Part shown: in pieces, positions 7,017 through 14,860 of the stretch
How the letters are laid out: each line of letters starts with the position of its first letter
Numbering within the stretch: the first letter of the stretch is position 1
Source: a virus
IMG/VR virus record: IMGVR_UViG_3300032516_002100
Location: 1 to 26,814 of that record
DNA: 26,814 nucleotides
Strand: one strand, 5' to 3'
Notes under the pieces: generated by a model
Told to the model about the DNA's origin: nothing
Database searches by the model: none
The model's input: the letters and a program-made list of their open reading frames with translations, nothing else
Made by a program: the position numbers and the translations under genes

Positions 7017-7090
7017 GCACCTGCGTGCTGCTCACGATGGACATGCTGCGTGACGCGCTGGATCGCAGTCGCGCGGCCTGCGAGCGCTGA
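7013..7090 (+). CDS. Possible 25-residue micro-ORF in the coupled chain
   Basis: GTG at 7013 overlaps the previous TGA (GTGA), and its own TGA at 7088-7090 overlaps the next ATG (TGATG). The peptide STCVLLTMDMLRDALDRSRAACER is predicted helical. The two exact overlaps argue that ribosomes pass through this frame, either to make a peptide or only to couple translation to the head morphogenesis gene. No Shine-Dalgarno stands out and no family is recognisable. Confidence 0.42.
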   Translation: MSTCVLLTMDMLRDALDRSRAACER

Positions 7091-8013
7091 TGCCGCTGCC
7101 CACGCGACGCCAGCGCGAGCAGGCGCTCAAGGCGATGCTCGACGGCATCTTCCGCGAGGTAGACGCGCTACCCGGGCCGCTGCTCGGACAGCTTGCCCCC
7201 GTGCTGGCGCAGGCGCAGCGCGAGCTTGAGCGCGACCTTCGCGCGTGGTTCCTCAAGCAGGATGGTGCCGAGCGCTTCACCGCGCAGCGCTTGCGGTCAG
7301 CCCTGATCGGCGTGCGCCGGTCGATGGAAGCGATCCGCGAGATCGAGCCGGTGTTCATGGCGGGGCTGCGCATCGGGGCGAACGCGGCCGGCGCGCTGGC
7401 CACCGGGCACTTGCAGCTGGAGTATGAGCGCCTCGACGCCATCTACGGCCTCGGGCAGTTCGAGCCCATGGTGCTGAATCAGGCGGCGATCATGGCGCGC
7501 GGCGAGAGGCTGCTGCTCAACCGCTTCAGGACCAGCGTTCGGCGCTACACCACCGACACGCGTGCTCTCATTGCGCGAGAGCTTGCGGTGGGGCAGCTCA
7601 AGCGCGAGACGGTGTCCGAGGTAGCGGCGCGCCTGATGTCGCGCGTACCAGCGATTGAGCGCGCCGGGCAGTACAGCGCCGAGCGCATCGCCCGCACCGA
7701 GCTGATGAACGCCTACAACGCCCAGCACGAGATCGGGCTGCGCGACATGGCGAAGCAGGACCCGGCGATGCTGATGCGCTGGGACGCGTCGCGCGACCGG
7801 CGCACTTGCGTGATCTGCCTGGACCTCGACGGCTCGACGACGCCGGCCGACGCGAGCAAGGCCAAGAAGTTCGTGGCGAACTACAAGCTCACCGTGCGCG
7901 GGCGCGCGACCAAGCGCAAGATGACCGCCGACCGCCCGCCGATCCACCCAAACGACCGCTGCGTGCTCACGCCCTGGCACCCCGACTGGGGCGACCCCAA
8001 GGGGCTTTTGTAG
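7090..8013 (+). CDS. Mu gpF-like / SPP1 gp7-like head morphogenesis protein
   Basis: 307 residues. The C-terminal half carries the Mu F domain signature: AERIARTELMNAYNA at 197-211, RWDASRDRRTCVICLDLDG at 230-248 with C240-x2-C243, and PPIHPNDRC at 283-291. The Cys/His set may bind metal. The N-terminal 190 residues are helical and charged. Proteins of this family are minor head components made next to the portal and thought to enter the procapsid with it, helping assembly or DNA ejection. The start is the ATG that overlaps the previous TGA. The gene order portal, gpF-like, scaffold, capsid is the classic one. Confidence 0.9.
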   Translation: MPLPTRRQREQALKAMLDGIFREVDALPGPLLGQLAPVLAQAQRELERDLRAWFLKQDGAERFTAQRLRSALIGVRRSMEAIREIEPVFMAGLRIGANAAGALATGHLQLEYERLDAIYGLGQFEPMVLNQAAIMARGERLLLNRFRTSVRRYTTDTRALIARELAVGQLKRETVSEVAARLMSRVPAIERAGQYSAERIARTELMNAYNAQHEIGLRDMAKQDPAMLMRWDASRDRRTCVICLDLDGSTTPADASKAKKFVANYKLTVRGRATKRKMTADRPPIHPNDRCVLTPWHPDWGDPKGLL

Positions 8014-8044
8014 TACAACCTGGCACAGAACGCCTGGAGGACCC

Positions 8045-8821
8045 ATGCCGCTGATGAAGAAGACCAAGAAGCCGAAGCCGCCCAAGACCGAGGACGACGA
8101 GATCGAGGTCGAGGAGCTGGACGAGGAAGCGCTCGCCGAGATGATCAACGACACGGTCAGCAAGCAAGTGAACGGTGCCGTGACCGGCGCGCTGAAGAAG
8201 GGCGCGTTCAAGGAGATGGTCGGGGCGGCCATCAAGGACGCGATGGACGGCCTGAAGGACACACTGCTGAACGACGTCAAGGAGCTGATCCCGGCCGGCG
8301 GCAGCAAGGACGACAAGAGCGCGACCGGCGGCGACAAGGGCGGCGGCGGGCTGCCCCCCGAGGTGAAGAAGCAGATCGACGACCTCGCCAAGGCGAACAA
8401 GAAGCTCCAGGATCAGGTCAACGCCGAGCAGCAGGCGCGCGCGGCGCAGACGCAGAAGGAGCGCGCGGCCGAGGAGCGCGGCGCGCTGACCAAGGCGCTG
8501 AAGGCCTCCGGGGTCGCCGACGACCGGCTGGCGGGCGCTGCCGCGCTGCTGTACCTCGACATGGGTAAGGTCAAGCGCGACGAGGACGGCAAGATCAAGT
8601 TCGTCGGCAAGAACGACGAGCTGGTCGACCTCGACGAGGGCGTGGCCGACTGGGCGAAGGCCGGCGAGGGCAAGTCGTACCTGCCCCCGGCTGGCGTCAA
8701 GGGCGCGGGCGAGCGCGGTGGTCTGCCGCCTGGCAGTGGCCCCGGCGAGCCCAGCGAGGCGCAGCTGATCAACGCCCTCGGCAATGCCCTCATGGGCAAC
8801 CGCATCGACATCAAGATCTAG
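8045..8821 (+). CDS. Capsid scaffolding-like protein
   Basis: 258 residues, directly before the major capsid gene. The N-terminus is Lys/Pro rich then very acidic (DDEIEVEELDEEALAE, about 17-32). A Gly-rich linker (85-103) leads to a long charged helix with heptad character (PEVKKQIDDLAKANKKLQDQ at about 105-124, continuing to about 150). The C-terminal part contains Asp/Lys-rich and Pro/Gly-rich segments. Charged, coiled-coil, low-complexity composition and this position are typical of scaffolds that template the procapsid and are then removed. No protease gene is visible beside it. GGAGG about 7 bases before the ATG supports the start. Confidence 0.78.
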   Translation: MPLMKKTKKPKPPKTEDDEIEVEELDEEALAEMINDTVSKQVNGAVTGALKKGAFKEMVGAAIKDAMDGLKDTLLNDVKELIPAGGSKDDKSATGGDKGGGGLPPEVKKQIDDLAKANKKLQDQVNAEQQARAAQTQKERAAEERGALTKALKASGVADDRLAGAAALLYLDMGKVKRDEDGKIKFVGKNDELVDLDEGVADWAKAGEGKSYLPPAGVKGAGERGGLPPGSGPGEPSEAQLINALGNALMGNRIDIKI

Positions 8822-8840
8822 CCCACACCCACCAATCTCA

Positions 8841-8873
8841 CACCACACGCTTGACAACGGTCTGCGTGTGGTG
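8841..8873. promoter_or_regulatory. 10-bp inverted repeat enclosing a TTGACA box upstream of the capsid gene
   Basis: CACCACACGC (8841-8850) and GCGTGTGGTG (8864-8873) are perfect complements separated by 13 bases that begin with TTGACA (8851-8856), a consensus -35 hexamer. No good -10 follows at 16-18 bases. No T-run follows the right arm, so a plain intrinsic terminator is unlikely. It may be an operator, a promoter, or a stem in the mRNA leader of the capsid gene. The 200-base gap 8822-9021 holds no supported gene. Confidence 0.42.
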
Positions 8874-8945
8874 ACACCCTTCAGATCACAGCACCGGCCT
8901 TCCTGGCGGGGTTGCACGACTGGCGGCACGACACGTCGCCCCACA

Positions 8946-8959
8946 CGGCCGAGAGGCCG
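8946..8959 (+). other. Short hairpin with GAGA (GNRA-type) loop in the capsid-gene leader
   Basis: CGGCC, GAGA, GGCCG forms a 5-bp stem with a four-base loop of the stable GNRA class. It lies 62 bases before the capsid start, and could stabilise the leader mRNA. It is short enough to arise by chance. Confidence 0.25.
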
Positions 8960-9021
8960 CACGCGGCGCGCGGCGATACTGGGCGCGAGACGGCAACCAC
9001 GAAACCAGGAGGGCAGCCACC

Positions 9022-10071
9022 ATGGCGCTCGTCGATTTCTCCGCAGTCACCGGCATCCTCGTCAAGCTGTTCGCTCGCCGCGTCGAGACGCAGCTCAACC
9101 GTTCGCTGGTCCTGCCGCTCGTCCTCGACGTGCGCCCGGAGGCCGGCCAGAACATCCAGTGGGTCGCGCGCAGCGGCACCGAGGTGCCCACCTCGGCGGT
9201 GATCGCCGACGGCGACGACGTCTCGGTGTTCAACAGCGACACCCGCGAGGCGGCCGTGCTCCAGTACGGCACCTACCACGACGGCTTCAAGGTGTCGGGC
9301 AAGGCGCTCAACGCCGCCTACGCCGCCGGCAACCCCGAGCAGCTCGCGATGCTGTTCGCCGAGGAGCTGTCGTACTCGGTCGAGCGCCTGGCCGTGGCCA
9401 TCGGCGACGACTTCTACGACGGCAGCGGCGGAACCGACATCATCGCCGGCCTGCTCGACGCGACCAACCCGGCCATCGGTGACATCGGCACCTACGCCGG
9501 CCTCGACCGCTCGACCCGCACCTACTGGAAGGGCAACGTGCTCGACGCCCTGGGCGCGGGCATCTCCAAGGACCTGTTCAAGCAGATGAAGCGGTCGATC
9601 TACAACGCGACCGGCGGCGCGCCCGACATCTGGATCTGCGACGCCACGCAGCACGACTATTTCGGATCGCTGCTCGATCCGAACCGCCGTGCGGTGCAGG
9701 ACGTCCAGCGCGCCGACGGCAGCGTGGTCAAGCTCGATCCGGGCTGGATGGACAACGCCCTGTTCTTCGACGGCGTGGTGGTGCTGAAGGACAAGCGCTG
9801 CCCGGCCTCGAAGATGATCGCGCTGAATTCGATGTACGTGTCGATGGCGCAGCTGGCCAACAGCCCCGAGCAGCTCAAGCAGGGCGCGGGCATGCTGATG
9901 CTGGGCGGCACGCCCGAGACGCAGAAGGGCGCGCAGAAGACCAAGCTGAGCGCGCAGATCCTCCCCCTGGCGCAGACCGGCCGCGCGGTGAAGACCGCCC
10001 TGTTCTGCGATCCGCAGCTCGTGGTCAAGCGCCCGCAGGCGTGTGGCTACATCACCGGGCTCGCGGCGTAA
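9022..10071 (+). CDS. Major capsid protein
   Basis: 349 residues, in the range of HK97-fold capsid proteins. It follows the scaffold-like gene and has a strong AGGAGG leader about 8 bases before the ATG. Features that fit a capsid subunit are the helical N-arm (about 1-30), a strand-rich segment with GQNIQWVARSGTEVPTS (about 42-58), the central helix region (NPEQLAMLFAEELSYSVERL, about 104-123), and a C-terminal beta domain in the last 80 residues. No single catalytic motif exists for this role, so I rely on size, order and overall character. It is probably the main client of the GroES-like protein encoded upstream. Confidence 0.88.
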   Translation: MALVDFSAVTGILVKLFARRVETQLNRSLVLPLVLDVRPEAGQNIQWVARSGTEVPTSAVIADGDDVSVFNSDTREAAVLQYGTYHDGFKVSGKALNAAYAAGNPEQLAMLFAEELSYSVERLAVAIGDDFYDGSGGTDIIAGLLDATNPAIGDIGTYAGLDRSTRTYWKGNVLDALGAGISKDLFKQMKRSIYNATGGAPDIWICDATQHDYFGSLLDPNRRAVQDVQRADGSVVKLDPGWMDNALFFDGVVVLKDKRCPASKMIALNSMYVSMAQLANSPEQLKQGAGMLMLGGTPETQKGAQKTKLSAQILPLAQTGRAVKTALFCDPQLVVKRPQACGYITGLAA

Positions 10072-10117
10072 GCCCAAGTCCCAACACCACCACAGAGGAC
10101 ACAGGGAGAACACCGCC

Positions 10118-10423
10118 ATGGCCAAACTTCTCGAAAGCACCTTCGCCGACGTCGCCGCGACCGGCAACAGCGCCGCCAAGAACATCGGCGACCTGGAGAA
10201 CGTCTACGTGATGATCTACGGCACCTTCGTCGGTGCCTGGAACATCAGCGTCTCGTTCGACGGCGGCACCACCTGGGCCGTCTTCCAGTCGGGCACCGAG
10301 GCGGGCGTGCCGCTGGTGTCGAGCAAGCTGCCGCCGTGCTCGCGCGCGCGCATCGGCTTCACCAGGACGTCCGGCACGCTCAAGGCCGGCTACGCGGGCG
10401 ACAAGCGCACCGCCGGTCAGTAA
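10118..10423 (+). CDS. Small beta-rich protein, possible head decoration protein
   Basis: 101 residues, 46 bases downstream of the capsid gene. I start at ATG 10118 because GGGAG lies about 11 bases upstream and the residues after it look coding, while an earlier in-frame ATG (10043) lies within the capsid gene. The protein is strand rich and includes ISVSFDGGTTWAVFQSG, which resembles an Asp-box (SxDxGxTW) turn. A small all-beta protein just after the capsid gene is often a decoration or cement protein; that role is inferred from size and position only. A large inverted repeat follows the stop. Confidence 0.65.
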   Translation: MAKLLESTFADVAATGNSAAKNIGDLENVYVMIYGTFVGAWNISVSFDGGTTWAVFQSGTEAGVPLVSSKLPPCSRARIGFTRTSGTLKAGYAGDKRTAGQ

Positions 10424-10431
10424 CACCTCTC

Positions 10432-10483
10432 CAAGTGGGCCGCGAGTCGCCGTTCCCTTCCCCGGTGGCGCGCGGCTTACTTG
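10432..10483 (+). terminator. Large stem-loop after the capsid/decoration genes
   Basis: CAAGTGGGCCGCG (10432-10444) pairs along its whole length with CGCGGCTTACTTG (10471-10483), 13 pairs including two G-U. After a 3-base bulge, CGCC (10448-10451) pairs with GGCG (10467-10470), leaving a 15-base pyrimidine-rich loop. The stem is strong but has no T-run after it. It may be a terminator without a U-tract, a partial attenuator that keeps capsid mRNA high relative to downstream genes, or an mRNA end-stabiliser. Confidence 0.5.
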
Positions 10484-10539
10484 TTCACGCCCCTGCTGTG
10501 TGAGGGAAGGACCACCAGGCACAGGAACAGGAGCACGGC

Positions 10540-11088
10540 GTGATCTACTTCAACCTCCGCAGCGAAGACATCAGCTTCCGGGTCGGCAACGGCCCCGGGC
10601 GCTTCACGCAGTATGACGCGAAGCCCGGGTGCTACGTGGACGGCCCCGAGGGGTACAAGCCGCAGTTCAAGCGCTTCGGCCTCACCCCCATCGACGAGAT
10701 CCCCGTCGAGCAGCGCGAGAAGCTGTCGTTCAACATGAACGGCCAGACCCGCCTCGGCAAGGACCGCCCGCGCCACAACAAGAGCGGGCTGGTCGATCCC
10801 GACAGCATCGCCGACGATGGCGCTAGCCAGGCACGCGAGGCTGCCGCGATGCCGACGCCCAGCGAGCAGCCGGCCGTGACCGAGCCGACCCCGATGCCGC
10901 CGGCCGACGAGCCCGAGGCCGCGCCGGTCGCAGGCAACGCGCTCCAGGCGAAGGCGTCGCTGGTCGCCACCGGGACGATGCGCGTGGAGACGGTCGAGCC
11001 GCAGGCCGACGACGGCGCGCTGGTCGAGGCCCCGCTGATGCCGTCACTGCCTGGCATGCCGCCGGCCAGGGCGAAGGCCAAGAAGTAA
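10540..11088 (+). CDS. Unrecognised structural-region protein with disordered Pro/Ala tail
   Basis: 182 residues, GTG start with CAGGAG about 6 bases upstream. Residues 1-65 are a compact mixed domain (MIYFNLRSEDISFRVGNGPG, then GCYVDGPEGYKPQFKRFGLTP). From about 90 on the sequence is Pro/Ala/Glu rich (PTPSEQPAVTEPTPMPPADE and similar) and likely disordered, ending ARAKAKK. I do not recognise a family. Located between head and neck genes, it may be a head-tail joining or head accessory protein. Translation begins 57 bases after the large stem-loop. Confidence 0.7.
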   Translation: MIYFNLRSEDISFRVGNGPGRFTQYDAKPGCYVDGPEGYKPQFKRFGLTPIDEIPVEQREKLSFNMNGQTRLGKDRPRHNKSGLVDPDSIADDGASQAREAAAMPTPSEQPAVTEPTPMPPADEPEAAPVAGNALQAKASLVATGTMRVETVEPQADDGALVEAPLMPSLPGMPPARAKAKK

Positions 11089-11091
11089 GCG

Positions 11092-11502
11092 ATGGCTCTC
11101 ACCAACGCACAGCGCACCCTCGTGCGGCTCTACATGGGCTGGCAGGACACGCACGGCCAGTTCGACTCGCGGCTGGAGCAGGCGATGAACGCCGTGGATG
11201 CGCGCGCGGATCTCCTGGCGCTGTTCACCAACCTGCTGACCGACACCCCGCCGGGCTTCCTGGCCACGCTGGCGAGCATCGACGCCAAGCTGGCGGGCAC
11301 CCACGGCCGCATGAAGGCGGTGGCGGTCGGGCCGCTGAAGCTGAACCCCGGCGAGACACAGCGGCTCTGTGGCGAGGGCCGGCGCTGCGTGGGGCGCATG
11401 GCGTCCATCCTGGGCGTCGCGCCGCGCCACGACGTGTTCAGCAACGCCCTGCCGGGCGACACCGTGCCCCAGCTGGGCGGCGGCGGTTGGGTTGGCAAGT
11501 GA
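11092..11502 (+). CDS. Unrecognised head/neck-region protein
   Basis: 136 residues, ATG 3 bases after the previous stop. The N-terminal 70 residues are helical (NAQRTLVRLYMGWQDTHGQF, then LEQAMNAVDARADLLALFTN). The middle contains KLNPGETQRLCGEGRRCVGRM with two cysteines, and the end is Gly rich. Helical proteins of about this size at this place often join head to tail (adaptor class), but the sequence is not diagnostic and I give no firm role. A 100-base gap with a 12-bp inverted repeat and a TTTT follows its stop. Confidence 0.7.
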   Translation: MALTNAQRTLVRLYMGWQDTHGQFDSRLEQAMNAVDARADLLALFTNLLTDTPPGFLATLASIDAKLAGTHGRMKAVAVGPLKLNPGETQRLCGEGRRCVGRMASILGVAPRHDVFSNALPGDTVPQLGGGGWVGK

Positions 11503-11513
11503 GCTTTCGCCAT

Positions 11514-11591
11514 CGGGGGCAGCCGTGGGGAGCTTGTGGGTCCTCCGACTCCTGTGCCAGCCGACCTCGGCTGCCCCCGGTGGCACCTTTT
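11514..11591 (+). terminator. Terminator-like 12-bp inverted repeat followed by TTTT
   Basis: CGGGGGCAGCCG (11514-11525) and CGGCTGCCCCCG (11568-11579) are perfect complements with a 42-base spacer. TTTT at 11588-11591 lies 8 bases beyond the right arm. The stem is very stable, but the loop is long and the T-run short and displaced. It could terminate or attenuate head-gene transcription before the neck and tail genes. The same fold would sit just before the weak GTG start at 11603. Confidence 0.45.
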
Positions 11592-11602
11592 CGCGGTGAC
11601 GC

Positions 11603-12079
11603 GTGAGCGGCTCGGCTGTGCTCGACCCGGATGTCCTGGTCGACGACATGGTCGCGGTCATCGACGACCTTCGGGGCGAACTGCACCCCGAGTTCGGCGT
11701 GCGCGCCTATCGGCTGCACTCGGTGCTGCGCACGTGGACCGGGCCGGGCATGACCGGCAAGAAGACTGACGTCGTCACCGAGATCACTCCGCAGCCCCGC
11801 GTCGAGCAGTGGGACGGGCGCAAGTTCGAGCTGGTCACGTGCGGCCTCAACGAGGCGGGCGAGATCAGGCTCACCGAGGTGTCGCTGTCGTACACCTATC
11901 CGCAGCTGTGCGGCCCCGATCTCGACAAGGCGCGGCAGCAGTGGATGCTCAAGATTACCGACGCGCACGGGCAGCTGACGCCCGCGAGCTACTGGGCCCA
12001 CAGCAAGGCCCCGTTCGTCGACCGCGAGGAGACGCTGGGGTGGGTGCTGTGGCTGCGCAAGGTCGAGGTCGCGACGTAG
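11603..12079 (+). CDS. Unrecognised neck-region protein
   Basis: 158 residues, starting at GTG 11603. An in-frame TGA at 11597-11599 rules out a longer start, and no clear Shine-Dalgarno precedes the GTG, so a start at the later ATG (DDMVAVIDD) cannot be excluded. The protein is beta rich with several aromatics (KFELVTCGLNEAGEIRLTEV, SLSYTYPQLCGPD, WVLWLRKVEV). No known domain stands out. Position just before an HK97 gp10-like gene suggests a head-closure or head-tail joining function. The next gene starts 2 bases after its stop. Confidence 0.68.
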   Translation: MSGSAVLDPDVLVDDMVAVIDDLRGELHPEFGVRAYRLHSVLRTWTGPGMTGKKTDVVTEITPQPRVEQWDGRKFELVTCGLNEAGEIRLTEVSLSYTYPQLCGPDLDKARQQWMLKITDAHGQLTPASYWAHSKAPFVDREETLGWVLWLRKVEVAT

Positions 12080-12081
12080 CC

Positions 12082-12645
12082 ATGGGCATCACCGTCGAGG
12101 CCAAGGACATCAGCACCGTGCTCGCCAAGCTGGAGCGCGAGATGAAGCTGCGCCTGAAGAACGGCATCAGGCGCGGCGCGGCGCGCGGGCGCGGAATCCT
12201 CGTGCGACGCACCCCGGTGGACACTGGCCAGGCGAAAGCCGGCTGGATGGAGCAGCAGGGGTTCGGCGACGTGCTGTGGAAGATCGTCAACGACGCGCCC
12301 CACATCGGCATCATCGAGAACGGGGCGCGCCCACACGCGGTCAGCGACGTGGGTATCCTCGCGATCGAGCAGTGGGTGTCGCGTCACCCCGACATCGTGG
12401 CGCAGGCGCAGGACAGCGGTGCGCGCACCAACACCTCGCGCCCGAGCGCGCGCGCGTCGCGCATGCTCACCGTCGACCAAGCCATCAAAGCCGTGACGAT
12501 GGGTATCGTGTGGAAGCTGCGCCACGAAGGGCAGCGCCCCACCTACTTCATCAAGAACAGCATGGAGGACTTGCGCGAGGCCATGGCCAGCGAAGTCAGC
12601 CGTGAGCTGCGCAGCTTCTTCAAGAACCCACCGGGGAAGCGCTGA
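12082..12645 (+). CDS. HK97 gp10-like tail completion / neck protein
   Basis: 187 residues. The segment RRTPVDTGQAKAGWM (about 42-56) followed by NDAPHIGIIENGARPH (about 70-85) is the characteristic core of the HK97 gp10-like family, which acts at the head-tail interface or tail end during assembly. The N-terminal helix (DISTVLAKLEREMKLRLKNG) and the helical C-terminus are family-like. A longer frame runs upstream to 11809 but overlaps the previous gene in another frame, so I choose ATG 12082. The TGA overlaps the following ATG (TGATG). Confidence 0.8.
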   Translation: MGITVEAKDISTVLAKLEREMKLRLKNGIRRGAARGRGILVRRTPVDTGQAKAGWMEQQGFGDVLWKIVNDAPHIGIIENGARPHAVSDVGILAIEQWVSRHPDIVAQAQDSGARTNTSRPSARASRMLTVDQAIKAVTMGIVWKLRHEGQRPTYFIKNSMEDLREAMASEVSRELRSFFKNPPGKR

Positions 12646-13283
12646 TGGCCGTCGTCAAGATCGAAGCGCTGAAGTACCTGGCCGATCTGCTGAAGGCAGC
12701 GATCCCCGAGCTGGAGGGCAAGATCTGCGTCGGGCAGGCGATGCCGAACCACGACCTAGCCTTCCCCTCGCTGGCCATCGTGCCGGTCGGGCGCTGGCGC
12801 TTCATCCCCGACCAGGACGGCGACGACACCGGGGTGTCACCGCTGCCCGACCGCGTGGTGATGAACGTGGGTCGCCACGACGTGACGATCCAGCTCCAAC
12901 TCGCGTGCGCCACGCAGGACCAGCGCTACGAGTTCGAGCAGCAGATCGAGCGATTCTTCCTGGGCACCGAGCTACACCCCGGCGTCGTGTTCGGGGCGGT
13001 CAACGCCTGCGAGGACGACGTCGGCGAGTTTGTGGCTAGCTTCATGCTCGACGACAGCGAGTGGCAGGACGGCAAGGCGTTCCAGCAGCAGTCGTGGAGC
13101 TACATCGACGTCCTGGCCTCGATCCCCGCGCTGGTCACGCGCGCCGGGGTGTACACCATGAACGAAATCCAGCTGGGGCTCACCGAGGTCTTCTCGCCGA
13201 ACCCCACCTCTGCTACCTTCACCACTGACGCCACCATCGAGCGCATCGTCGTTCAGGACGACGGCTCCATCACGGCCCCGTAA
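12645..13283 (+). CDS. Probable tail terminator / neck protein
   Basis: 212 residues between the HK97 gp10-like gene and the tail sheath, the usual place for a tail terminator that caps the tail tube and joins it to the head. The protein begins with a helix (IEALKYLADLLKAAIPELEG), followed by strands with FPSLAIVPVGRWRF and a helix-strand region (DQRYEFEQQIERFFLG), in line with the alpha/beta fold of that class. It is larger than most terminators (130-160 residues). The role is inferred from order and secondary-structure impression only. Confidence 0.65.
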   Translation: MAVVKIEALKYLADLLKAAIPELEGKICVGQAMPNHDLAFPSLAIVPVGRWRFIPDQDGDDTGVSPLPDRVVMNVGRHDVTIQLQLACATQDQRYEFEQQIERFFLGTELHPGVVFGAVNACEDDVGEFVASFMLDDSEWQDGKAFQQQSWSYIDVLASIPALVTRAGVYTMNEIQLGLTEVFSPNPTSATFTTDATIERIVVQDDGSITAP

Positions 13284-13297
13284 CCGAGGAGAGACAG

Positions 13298-14830
13298 ATG
13301 CCCGAGATTTTCTTCACGACGAACCCGGCCGAGTGGACCGCGCTGGAGGGCCTGTACATCTCCGAGCGCAAGTCGCCCGGCTTCATCGCGGGCGTCAGCG
13401 CCAACGTGGTGGGCATCGCCGGCAAGTGCGTGCGCGGCCCGACCACGCCGCAGGAGATCACCAGCACCGCTCGCTTCGTTGAGGTCTACGGCGAGCGCGA
13501 CGTGAACGGCGACGGCACGGCGGCTCTGGTCGGCGAGGTGTGGCGCGCGCTGCTCAACAAGCCGTTCGGCAAGGTGATCGCCCAGCGCGCCTACGCGGCG
13601 GCGGCGGTCGCGGCCAGCATCGGCCTGGAGACGGCAGCCGGCGGCGCCGGCACCATCATCGGCACCCTGGCGGCGTCGAGCCCCGGCACCTGGGGCAACA
13701 GCATCAAGGCCAAGGTCGAGACGGCCAGCGACGCCGACGCCACCCACTGGAACCTCCGGGTGAAGTGGCTGGGCAGCACGTATCTCTACGAGAACCTGAA
13801 CACCAGCACGGGCGTAGACAACACCGCCACCGTGATCGGTGACGACGCCGGCAACCTGATCACCTTCACCAAGTCGAACAGCGGTCGCCCGGTCAACAAC
13901 GCGGCGAGCACCGACGGCGCGGACACCGACGGCTACATCACGGTCGGCGTGACGCAGTCGGGGTTCACCGTGGTCGCCGGCACCGACGGCAGCATCGCGG
14001 CCAGCGACTACAACACCGCCATCGACGCGCTCGCCGCCTACAGCGGCGTCAGCGTGGCGCTGGTGGCCGAGGACGGGGCGACGGCCGCGACCTACAACGG
14101 CCACCTCGTGACCATCGCCGCGCTCGCCATCGACCGCCTGTTCCTCACGTGGTCGGGCGCGAACGGCCAGGCCGTGGCGACCGAGGCGAGCGCCAAGGCG
14201 GCGCAGATCACCACCGAGTCCGACCGGATCGTGTGGTGCTACAACGCGGCCAAGATCCTGGACCCCGTCACCGGGCTCAAGATCGCCTCGCCGCCGCACC
14301 ACTGGCTGGCGTCGATCCTGTCGCAGAACGACGTGGACGTGCATCCTGGCGCGGACGAGTGCAAGAAGCAGCTGGCGGGCGCGCTGGAGCTGTACAACCA
14401 GACGCTCACCCGCGCCGACCTGATCACGCTGCTCGACGCCGGCATCTCCGCGCTGGAGAAGGTCGACGGCGGGTTCGCCTTCCACTCGGCGGTCTGCACC
14501 GACGGCAGCGAGATCACCACGCGTCGCTCGCGCGATTTTCTCCAGCTGTCGGCCGCGCGCCGGCTGCGCACCTACGTGAAGTCCAAGGCCACCCGCACCC
14601 GCCGGCTCCAGATGGTCGGCGAGCTGAAGGCGTTCTCGCAGCAGCTCCAGGACGACGAGCGCATCATCGAGGCGTTCGAGGTGCGCGACGACGTCACCAG
14701 CACCATCCAGGCCGGCATGGGCCTGCGCCGCGTCCTCTGGCGCGTGCGCTTCATCGGCCACATGCGCTTCCTGGTCCTCGAAACGGACATGGGAACCGGC
14801 GTGGTCATCGACCAGGGCTTCGCGGCGTAA
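13298..14830 (+). CDS. Contractile tail sheath protein
   Basis: 510 residues. The N-terminus has the classic sheath entry GLYISERKSPGFIAGVSANV, then GIAGKCVRGPTTPQEITSTA and a following YG, as in Mu L and P2 FI proteins. A long insertion domain rich in Thr/Gly/Ala strands (about 100-300) is followed by the conserved C-terminal part: RRSRDFLQLSAARRLRTYVK near 408-427, a helix with FSQQLQDDERIIEAF, and a last strand region (RFLVLETDMGTGVVIDQG). The sheath shortens on infection and drives the tube through the cell envelope. It is the main proof of myovirus morphology here. GAGGAGA precedes the ATG. Confidence 0.92.
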   Translation: MPEIFFTTNPAEWTALEGLYISERKSPGFIAGVSANVVGIAGKCVRGPTTPQEITSTARFVEVYGERDVNGDGTAALVGEVWRALLNKPFGKVIAQRAYAAAAVAASIGLETAAGGAGTIIGTLAASSPGTWGNSIKAKVETASDADATHWNLRVKWLGSTYLYENLNTSTGVDNTATVIGDDAGNLITFTKSNSGRPVNNAASTDGADTDGYITVGVTQSGFTVVAGTDGSIAASDYNTAIDALAAYSGVSVALVAEDGATAATYNGHLVTIAALAIDRLFLTWSGANGQAVATEASAKAAQITTESDRIVWCYNAAKILDPVTGLKIASPPHHWLASILSQNDVDVHPGADECKKQLAGALELYNQTLTRADLITLLDAGISALEKVDGGFAFHSAVCTDGSEITTRRSRDFLQLSAARRLRTYVKSKATRTRRLQMVGELKAFSQQLQDDERIIEAFEVRDDVTSTIQAGMGLRRVLWRVRFIGHMRFLVLETDMGTGVVIDQGFAA

Positions 14831-14860
14831 GCCGCTCATCCACCGGCAAGGAGCAGAACC

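Noticed and set aside
8851-8880. Firm promoter call from TTGACA
   Set aside because: No acceptable -10 box at 16-18 bases; kept only as part of a candidate regulatory repeat.
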